Shown here: in pieces, positions 1 through 5,300 of the stretch
Numbering within the stretch: the stretch's first letter is position 1
Layout of the letters: every line of letters begins with the position of its first letter
Assembly (NCBI GenBank): GCA_937891805.1
Contig: CALATK010000281.1
Location: forward strand, 1-17,545
DNA from: an uncultured Fibrobacter sp.
Lineage (GTDB): Bacteria > Fibrobacterota > Fibrobacteria > Fibrobacterales > Fibrobacteraceae
Direction: 5' to 3'
Length of the DNA: 17,545 bases
Notes under the pieces: model-generated
The model's input: only the letters and a program-made list of their open reading frames with translations
Told to the model about the DNA's origin: nothing
Database searches by the model: none
Made by a program: the position numbers and the translations under genes

Positions 1-684
1 CTCGAAGGAATCGAGTCCGGCGATACGGACCTGGAAACGGGCATTTTTGCCGTAGCAGACGGAATCAAGCACAGCCCCGAGCACATCGAGTTGTTCTTCG
101 GTAGCGAATTCCAGGACGGTTACGGCTGGATTTTCCCTCGGGACGGCAAAGAAGTGAACATCGGTTTCGTGCTGGGCAAGACCGTAAAGAACGGAGAGCC
201 CCTGCGCCAGAAGCTCATGAATTTTATCGCGAAGAACTACCCGGAAGCGACAGTGAAGGCCGTCTATGGCGGCATGATCGCCTGCGGGCAGTCCGACAAG
301 CCTCTCGCCAAGTGCGGGCTTTTCAAGGCGGGCGATGCCGCCAGCTGCGTGAACCCCATCAGCCGGTCGGGCATCGTGGAATCCCTGATTAGCGGAAAGA
401 TTGCCGCCGAAGCGGTGGACCAGTGGCTCAAGGACAGCGGAGAAAACCGGGATGCCATCGAGGCCTCTACCCTCACCCGCTGGATGGAAGCCCTGGGCAA
501 GAGCCACAAGCAAATCGCCAACGCCAAGGCGGGTTTCAACAGCATTACCGATGACCAGCTGGACAAGGCAGCCAAGCGGCTCTCCAGGCTGCCCCGCGAA
601 AAGCAGACCCTGGTCCGCATTTTCTGGAACGTGCTCTGGTCCTGCCCCTCAGTCATCTGGAAGATGCGCTCGTTCTTGCGTTAA
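1..684 (+). CDS. Geranylgeranyl reductase family FAD-dependent oxidoreductase, C-terminal part (5' end outside window)
   Basis: The frame is open from base 1, so only the last 227 residues or so are present; the N-terminal FAD-binding Rossmann motif lies upstream of the window. The visible part has two family hallmarks: a DGYGWIFPRDG segment followed by VNIGF (substrate-domain strand), and GLFKAGDAASCVNPISRSGI followed by ESLISGKIAAEAV. The latter is the second FAD-contacting GDAA motif and the helix after it. Members of this family reduce isoprenoid double bonds (geranylgeranyl chains of lipids or quinones) or act as related flavin oxidoreductases; the substrate here cannot be told. It sits 9 bases before sufE and is probably co-transcribed with it. 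The internal TTG at 91 is not a real start because homology extends upstream of it. Family confidence is good, specific function is open. Confidence 0.8.
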   Translation, partial: LEGIESGDTDLETGIFAVADGIKHSPEHIELFFGSEFQDGYGWIFPRDGKEVNIGFVLGKTVKNGEPLRQKLMNFIAKNYPEATVKAVYGGMIACGQSDKPLAKCGLFKAGDAASCVNPISRSGIVESLISGKIAAEAVDQWLKDSGENRDAIEASTLTRWMEALGKSHKQIANAKAGFNSITDDQLDKAAKRLSRLPREKQTLVRIFWNVLWSCPSVIWKMRSFLR

Positions 685-693
685 GGTCGAACC

Positions 694-1140
694 ATGCCAG
701 AATCAATCCAAGAACGACAAGACGCACTCCGGGCGAAATTCGCAAGCTTTACAGACGCCGACGGCAAGTGGGAATACCTGCTGGGTCTCGCCCGCAACCA
801 CAAGGGAATGGACCCAGCCCTCAAGGCGGAAAAGTTTATCATCCAGGGCTGCGCCTCCACCATGTACTTGGTGCCGAGCTTTAACGGCGAGGTCATCCAT
901 TTCGAAATGGACGTAGAAGGCGGTACCACCAACCCGCTGATTAGCCGGGGCCTTGGTGCGCTGGCATTACAGATTTACAACGACCAGACGCCATCTGCTA
1001 TTTTGTCTGTAAACCCGGAATTCTTCAGGGATATCGGCCTGAACGTAGGGCTTTCCCCCACCCGGAGCAACGGCTTTGCAAGCCTCGTGAAACAGATTTA
1101 TTTATATGCCCGCGTCTTTGACGCACTATCCAAAAGGTAA
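694..1140 (+). CDS. sufE: SufE-like cysteine desulfuration protein (Fe-S cluster assembly)
   Basis: This 148-residue protein has the usual SufE length and layout. SufE accepts persulfide sulfur from the desulfurase SufS and passes it to the scaffold during Fe-S cluster assembly in the cytoplasm. The conserved region has WEYLLGLAR near residue 26, the persulfide-carrying cysteine in IIQGCAST (Cys53), a SRGLGALALQIYNDQTPSAIL helix region, and the C-terminal LSPTRSNGF motif typical of the family. No other suf gene is visible nearby, so its partner must be encoded elsewhere or upstream. It starts 9 bases after the preceding stop, with AAGG as a short ribosome-binding site overlapping that stop codon. 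The start at 694 gives a normal N-terminus. Confidence 0.9.
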   Translation: MPESIQERQDALRAKFASFTDADGKWEYLLGLARNHKGMDPALKAEKFIIQGCASTMYLVPSFNGEVIHFEMDVEGGTTNPLISRGLGALALQIYNDQTPSAILSVNPEFFRDIGLNVGLSPTRSNGFASLVKQIYLYARVFDALSKR

Positions 1141-1149
1141 GGTAGAATC

Positions 1150-1752
1150 ATGTTCAGTTTCTTAAACGGAAAAAGCCCTTTTGACGAAGCAGAAGAAAAA
1201 CTAGAAGCCGGGGAAACCGTCAACGGAAGGCCCAAGATGCCTAGCGGTCCCGTCATGGGCTGGCAGGACGGGCTCTTCTTGCTGGTGGTTATCGGCCTGA
1301 TCGTGGGCGGTTACCAGTATTACCAGCATTCCAAGACCGAAAGTGCCGAGACCTTCGCCCGCTGCAACACCCTTTTTGACGAGGCGGCCACGAACCCCGA
1401 AAAATACCTGGATGCAGAAGCCTGCTTCGACAGCACCTGGGACCTGGGATTTGTAAGCGATACCATGGAAGTTCTCCGCCAGAACCGCATGGGCGAAATC
1501 CTGGACAAGCGAAACGCCCAGAAGGATGTGCTGGAAGACGCCAAGGACGCCCTTAGCCAGAAGGATACTGCCAAGGCGGTGGAAATTGTCCGCGGTTACC
1601 AGGGGGCCATGTTCCTGAGGAACTACGACAAGGAAGACTGGGACAAGATTGCAAAGATCGAAGTTGCGGCCCCGGGCGATTCGAATGCCACGGCGGCTGA
1701 TTCGAGCGCTACGACAGCAAACAACGGTGCAGCCGAAGCAAAGGCCCAGTAA
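1150..1752 (+). CDS. Hypothetical single-span membrane protein with an Ala-rich C-terminus
   Basis: I do not recognise this 200-residue protein. What can be seen: a charged N-terminal cytoplasmic stretch, one hydrophobic segment at about residues 41-57 (GLFLLVVIGLIVGGY), then a soluble part with two cysteines 20 residues apart (Cys72 and Cys92). If that part is periplasmic, these could form a disulfide. A helical, Lys/Asp-rich region follows (about 105-160), and the tail from about 165 is low-complexity Ala/Thr/Ser/Asn. The topology suggests an inner-membrane anchor with a periplasmic helical domain. It is the last gene of the run starting before base 1, 9 bases after sufE, and is followed directly by a terminator. 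The spacer before it nearly duplicates the one before sufE (GGT-GAA--C), giving the same AAGG ribosome site. Confidence 0.7.
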   Translation: MFSFLNGKSPFDEAEEKLEAGETVNGRPKMPSGPVMGWQDGLFLLVVIGLIVGGYQYYQHSKTESAETFARCNTLFDEAATNPEKYLDAEACFDSTWDLGFVSDTMEVLRQNRMGEILDKRNAQKDVLEDAKDALSQKDTAKAVEIVRGYQGAMFLRNYDKEDWDKIAKIEVAAPGDSNATAADSSATTANNGAAEAKAQ

Positions 1753-1787
1753 CCGAGTTTAATCATTTTTGACAATATATATATGTG

Positions 1788-1816
1788 AAAGGGACGCGTA
1801 ATGGCGTCCCTTTTTT
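1788..1816 (+). terminator. Rho-independent terminator after the sufE run
   Basis: A perfect stem pairs AAAGGGACGC (1788-1797) with GCGTCCCTTT (1804-1813) around a 6-base loop, and the T-run continues to 1816. It ends the operon of the flavoprotein, sufE and the unknown membrane protein. Confidence 0.9.
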
Positions 1817-1830
1817 ATTACACACAATGT

Positions 1831-1858
1831 AAAAAATTGCATTTATTTGCAATTTTTT
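1831..1858. repeat. Perfect 11-bp inverted repeat, AT-rich, upstream of the trp promoter
   Basis: AAAAAATTGCA (1831-1841) and TGCAATTTTTT (1848-1858) are exact reverse complements around a 6-base spacer. It lies between the upstream terminator and the probable trpE promoter. It could be a second, bidirectional terminator-like hairpin or a protein-binding site. It is low in GC, so folding would be weak. Confidence 0.5.
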
Positions 1859-1879
1859 GATTTTTTTTGAAGAAACCCC

Positions 1880-1910
1880 TTGCCGAAGTTAACTTGTATT
1901 GATATCTTTG
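1880..1910 (+). promoter_or_regulatory. Probable promoter of the trp leader and trpE
   Basis: TTGCCG (1880-1885) is followed after 17 bases by TATCTT (1903-1908), an acceptable sigma-70 style pair. The downstream element read as TATCTTTG (1903-1910) also matches TAnnTTTG, the -7 element known from Bacteroidota, a phylum in the same superphylum as Fibrobacter, with a TTG 20 bases upstream. Either reading puts the transcript start within a few bases of the leader-peptide ATG at 1916. Confidence 0.5.
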
Positions 1911-1915
1911 TGCCC

Positions 1916-1972
1916 ATGATGAACTTTGTGACATGTGCAACTCTCAACCGTCGTTGGTGGCGCGGACTCTGA
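1916..1972 (+). CDS. trpL: trp leader peptide with tandem Trp codons
   Basis: A short open frame of 18 codons, ATG ATG AAC ... TGG TGG CGC GGA CTC TGA, encodes a peptide ending NRRWWRGL. The two adjacent Trp codons are at 1955-1960, four codons before the stop. The E. coli trp leader peptide has the same arrangement near its end (WWR). It lies between a probable promoter and a terminator hairpin, all upstream of trpE, so it fits a ribosome-sensed tryptophan attenuator. No Shine-Dalgarno sequence is visible before 1916. Starts at 1919 or GTG 1928 (14 residues) are possible alternatives and leave the Trp codons in frame. The function is inferred from architecture but the pattern is specific. 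Confidence 0.8.
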   Translation: MMNFVTCATLNRRWWRGL

Positions 1973-2051
1973 CATAGAGCCCGGTATTTGTCGCAAATCA
2001 CCCAAGATTTTAAAGCAAAGGCTTCCGGACTCGCGGAGGCCTTTCTCTTTT
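1964..2051 (+). promoter_or_regulatory. trp attenuator: mutually exclusive hairpins ending in a terminator
   Basis: The terminator stem pairs AAAGGCTTCCG (2017-2027) with CGGAGGCCTTT (2034-2044): 11 pairs, one of them a G-T pair, loop GACTCG, then CTCTTTT. A competing antiterminator can form between GAGCCCGG (1977-1984) and CCGGACTC (2025-2032), 7 of 8 pairs; it removes the upper left arm and loop of the terminator. A third pairing, GGACTCT (1964-1970) with AGAGCCC (1976-1982), 6 of 7 pairs, would sequester the 5' antiterminator arm and contains the leader-peptide stop. A ribosome stalled on the Trp codons at 1955-1960 would block the first pairing and favour readthrough. One that reaches the stop would cover 1977-1984 and favour termination. 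Confidence 0.75.
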
Positions 2052-2136
2052 ACCAAAATCGTTGAAATCCTCCGGGAAAAAAAGCCTTTGCGGACCAAAA
2101 AGGAAACGCAAACGAGTTTATAAACCAGAGGATAAA

Positions 2137-3585
2137 ATGACCAACAAGATCAGACACATCACCGAAAGCCAGGGTTACGAACCGCGTACCGATAGCATCT
2201 ACGTGGCGCTCCCGGGCGAACGTTACACCCCGTTTTCGCTCGGCAAGAAGCTCGGTGCGAAGGCCATCTTTGAATCCGCGAGTTTCTCGCACGGCCGTAG
2301 CCGCTACTCCACCTTGATGGTGGACGAAGGCTTCCGTCTGCGCCAGAACGAGAAGGACGTGAGCATCATCATCGACGGCAAGGAAAGCACCTTCCTCAAG
2401 GAAGGCGAGGGCGACATTCTCGACGCCCTTACGCTGATTTCTGCCGAAAATACGGTGCCGCCCAACCAGATTCCGATTCCCTCCTCGGGCGTGGGCTACC
2501 TGGGCTACGAATTCTGCGCCCGCTGCGATACCATCCGCCTTGCCCCGCAGGTCGATGAACTCAACATACCCGAAGCGGAATTTTTGGTGGGCCACATCTA
2601 CATCGTGTTTGACCACTTTACCGAAAAGCTTCACCTGTTCGCCCTGAACTACGAAGAGCACCAGATTGACCTGAAGGCGGCCATCGAGAACGTGAAAACT
2701 CGCCTCGCGGATTTGGACTTCAGTTACCTCGCTCCCGAACCGCAGTACGGCAAGGGAATTACGATGACCGACCTGGAACAGTCCCGCAAGGAATATGTTG
2801 AAAAGGTCGCCGCCTTGCAGAAGCACATTGTCGCCGGCAACATCGTGCAGGCCGTGCCTTCCCGCCGCATTCAGTTTGCAAGCGACATCGCGGCGCTGGA
2901 TATTTACCGCAGGCTCCGCACGGTGAACCCGTCTCCGTACATGTTCTTCCTGGATTACGGTACGCACCAGTTTATCGGTGCCTCGCCCGAAAGCCTCGTG
3001 CGTGTGCGTGAAGGCATTGCAACGATTCACCCGATTGCAGGTACCCGTCGCCGCGGCAAGGACGATGCCGAAGATGAAGCCCTGATGAAGAACCTGAAGG
3101 GCGACCCGAAGGAACGCGCCGAACACCTGATGCTGGTGGACCTGGCCCGTAACGACCTCGGCCGCGTCTGCGAAGCGGGTACGGTGGAAACGACCAAGTA
3201 CATGGAATGCGAAAAGTTCAGCCACGTGATTCACCTGGTCTCTGACGTGCAGGGCAAGGTTTCCAAGACCAAGAAGGCGATTGAAGTGCTGCGCTCCAGC
3301 TTCCCGGCAGGTACGGTGAGCGGTGCCCCGAAAATCAGCGCGATTGAAATCCTTTCTGGCCTCGAAAAGGTCAAGCGTCGCTTCTATGCGGGTGCGGTAG
3401 GTTACATGGAATCCGACGGCGACTTGGATTTCTGTATCGCTATCCGTTGCTGCCTCAAGCAGGGCAAGACCATCAGCCTGCAGGCCGGTGGCGGCATTGT
3501 CGCGGCATCTAACGCCGACCGCGAATTCGAAGAAACGAACGAAAAGCTCGGAGCAATCAGAGCTGTGCTGGAGGGGGAGAATTAG
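2137..3585 (+). CDS. trpE: Anthranilate synthase component I
   Basis: This 482-residue protein is the chorismate-binding subunit of anthranilate synthase, which makes anthranilate from chorismate and amide nitrogen supplied by TrpG, the first step of tryptophan synthesis. The N-terminal feedback-site region has AIFESAS (about 43-49) and a following RYS. The chorismate-binding half shows PIAGTRRRG, LMLVDLARNDLGRV, FPAGTVSGAPK, GAVGYMESDGDLDF and LQAGGGIVAASNADREFEET, all standard for the family. PabB is the nearest alternative; the tandem-Trp leader upstream argues strongly for TrpE. The start at 2137 is preceded by AGAGG at good spacing. The longer in-frame TTG at 2062 would add a Lys/Arg-rich stretch encoded next to the attenuator and is unlikely. 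No trpG, trpD or trpC follows, so trpE stands alone here. Confidence 0.93.
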   Translation: MTNKIRHITESQGYEPRTDSIYVALPGERYTPFSLGKKLGAKAIFESASFSHGRSRYSTLMVDEGFRLRQNEKDVSIIIDGKESTFLKEGEGDILDALTLISAENTVPPNQIPIPSSGVGYLGYEFCARCDTIRLAPQVDELNIPEAEFLVGHIYIVFDHFTEKLHLFALNYEEHQIDLKAAIENVKTRLADLDFSYLAPEPQYGKGITMTDLEQSRKEYVEKVAALQKHIVAGNIVQAVPSRRIQFASDIAALDIYRRLRTVNPSPYMFFLDYGTHQFIGASPESLVRVREGIATIHPIAGTRRRGKDDAEDEALMKNLKGDPKERAEHLMLVDLARNDLGRVCEAGTVETTKYMECEKFSHVIHLVSDVQGKVSKTKKAIEVLRSSFPAGTVSGAPKISAIEILSGLEKVKRRFYAGAVGYMESDGDLDFCIAIRCCLKQGKTISLQAGGGIVAASNADREFEETNEKLGAIRAVLEGEN

Positions 3586-3596
3586 ACGAAAATAGT

Positions 3597-3718
3597 CATG
3601 AGTCATCAGTTATGAGTTATCAGTATATAGTTTGGCGCCAAAGGCGCGATTATTGAAACTCAAAGGTGCGAAGCACCGACTCATTACTCACTACTCACCA
3701 CCCACTACGCCTTTGGCG
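3597..3718. repeat. Heptad-repeat inverted element between trpE and the ligase gene
   Basis: The left arm (about 3600-3627) reads TGAGTCA TCAGTTA TGAGTTA TCAGTAT, a 7-base period. The right arm (3679-3706) is in exact 7-base phase with the complementary motif: ACTCATT ACTCACT ACTCACC ACCCACT. Between and beside them lie CGCCAAAGGCG (3636-3646), its exact reverse complement CGCCTTTGGCG (3708-3718), a perfect 12-base palindrome TTTGGCGCCAAA (3631-3642), and a small hairpin GGTGC-GAA-GCACC (3665-3677). The whole spacer between the convergent genes is built of inverted or tandem units. It may also serve as the two-way terminator for trpE and the ligase gene. I do not know a name for it. Confidence 0.6.
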
Positions 3719-5056
3719 TCACATCTTCTTCCTGTTGTCCACAACTCTCTTGGCTTTGCCTTCGCTACGGGGGAGCGAGTCGGGCTCGCACAAGGTGACG
3801 ATGACGGAAATGCCGAGAATCTGCTCGATGGAATGCTTGAACCTCTTGTTCAGCTGTTCCATGGCGCCCATGGAGTCGCTCACCATATCGCGGGAAACTT
3901 CCACCTTCACTTCCAGAGTGTCCATATTGTTCTTGGTGTCGAGCACAATCTGGTAGTGGGGGAGTGCTTTTTCGGCACGGAGAAGAGCCGTCTCGATCTG
4001 GCTCGGGAACACGTTCACGCCACGCATAATGATCATATCGTCGCTACGGCGACCGATACGGCGAATGCGACGGATGGTGCGTCCGCATTTGCACTTGGTC
4101 TTTTCGATAGCGGTGATATCGCGGGTGCGGTAGCGCAAAATGGGCATAGCCTTTTTGCTCAGGGTGCTGATGACCAGTTCTCCTTCTTCGCCGTCAGGCA
4201 GGGGTTCAAGTGTTTCGGGATCGATAATCTCGGGGTAGAAATGGTCTTCGAAAATGTGGATACCGTCGCGGCATTCGCATTCGCAACCTACGCCGGGTCC
4301 CACGATTTCAGAAAGTCCATAAATGTCGTAGGCCTTGATGCCAGTCTTTTCTTCAATGTAGTCGCGCATGCCGTCACTCCAAGGTTCAGCTCCGAAGATG
4401 CCGCGCTTTACGTTGAGACTGCGAATATCGACGCCCATTTTTTCGGCCACATCAATAATGCGGACGAAATAACTCGGTGTTCCGCCCACGGCGGTGACTC
4501 CGAAATCCTTCATGAGCATCACCTGGCGTTCGGTGTTTCCGCCACTGATGGGGATAACCGTCGCGCCAAGGGCTTCGAAACCGCCGTGGATACCGAGACC
4601 GCCGGTAAACAGTCCGTAACCATAGAAGTTCTGCACGATGTCGGTGCTGCGGAACCCGCAGGCCAGGAGCCCGCGTTTTACAACCTGGGCCCAGACTTCC
4701 ATGTCTTCTTTGGTGTAGCCAACCACGATGGGCTTACCGGTAGTGCCGGAACTGGCGTGCAGGCGCACGACTTCGCTCAGGTCTACGGCGAACAGGCCAT
4801 ACGGGTAGGTGTCGCGCAAGTCCTTTTTCATGCTGAAGGGAACCTTGCTGATGTCTGCAAGGGTCTTGATGTCGTCGGGCTTTACGCCTTTTTCGTCCAT
4901 CCGTTCGCGGAACAGGGGAACCTTTTCGTAGGCGAGCTTGACGGTGGCTCGGAGTCTTTGGAGTTGGAGCTCCCGCAGTTTGTCTTCGGGCATGAAATCC
5001 AGGGCCATTTCGGGCAAGACTCTATTTTCTTCGTCATTCCAGGCGGTTGAACGCAT
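3719..5056 (-). CDS. paaK: Phenylacetate--CoA ligase (AMP-forming)
   Basis: This 445-residue protein has the full length of the PaaK family. It activates aryl acids such as phenylacetate to the CoA thioester through an acyl-adenylate in the cytoplasm. The ATP-binding P-loop SSGTTGKP is at about residues 102-109. YGYGLFTGGLGIHGG, VGGTPSY, YGLSEIVGPG, GELVIST, LRYRTRDI and RRSDDMIIMRGVNVFPSQIE are typical family blocks, and the C-terminal domain is intact. A cysteine-rich insert (GCECEC near 264 and CKCG near 323) could bind a metal ion; that is inference. In anaerobes such ligases often work with indolepyruvate/2-ketoacid oxidoreductases to salvage aromatic amino acids; no such partner is visible here, and the aromatic link with neighbouring trpE is only suggestive. 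The ATG at 5054-5056 is preceded by GAGG on its own strand. Confidence 0.88.
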   Translation of the reverse strand: MRSTAWNDEENRVLPEMALDFMPEDKLRELQLQRLRATVKLAYEKVPLFRERMDEKGVKPDDIKTLADISKVPFSMKKDLRDTYPYGLFAVDLSEVVRLHASSGTTGKPIVVGYTKEDMEVWAQVVKRGLLACGFRSTDIVQNFYGYGLFTGGLGIHGGFEALGATVIPISGGNTERQVMLMKDFGVTAVGGTPSYFVRIIDVAEKMGVDIRSLNVKRGIFGAEPWSDGMRDYIEEKTGIKAYDIYGLSEIVGPGVGCECECRDGIHIFEDHFYPEIIDPETLEPLPDGEEGELVISTLSKKAMPILRYRTRDITAIEKTKCKCGRTIRRIRRIGRRSDDMIIMRGVNVFPSQIETALLRAEKALPHYQIVLDTKNNMDTLEVKVEVSRDMVSDSMGAMEQLNKRFKHSIEQILGISVIVTLCEPDSLPRSEGKAKRVVDNRKKM

Positions 5057-5072
5057 ATAAACCTCAAATAGC

Positions 5073-5085
5073 GGTCCTCAGGACC
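5073..5085. promoter_or_regulatory. Short palindrome upstream of the ligase gene
   Basis: GGTCCT-C-AGGACC is a perfect 13-base inverted repeat centred on one base, 17 bases before the ligase start codon and just outside its ribosome-binding site. It could be an operator. A chance occurrence cannot be excluded. Confidence 0.3.
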
Positions 5086-5300
5086 AGTGTGAAAAATACG
5101 GAGTAGAATTTATCTTTTTTTTACCGGAATAAATCAAAAAAAATGAAAAATTTGGGGGTTGGATAGGTGATTTGATGGCCCTGACAAAAAATGTAAAGTT
5201 TATGGAATCTTGATGGGCTTTTGAACCGCTTTTGGAATTTTTTTGTGGGTTCTATCACTGTGTTTTTTGTATTTTTGGGCAGAATTTTGTTTTTTTTGAC

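Noticed and set aside
2050..3606. A 518-codon open frame antisense to trpE
   Set aside because: It is the mirror of a codon-biased gene; its translation has no recognisable motifs, while the plus strand is unambiguous trpE.
3597..3718. Reading the repeat-rich spacer as a small CRISPR array
   Set aside because: Units are 7 bases, degenerate and without spacers, and no cas gene is present.
3632..5050. A 472-codon plus-strand frame over paaK
   Set aside because: The minus strand encodes a complete, motif-rich ligase. The plus frame is low-information His/Ala/Gly-rich sequence typical of antisense shadows.
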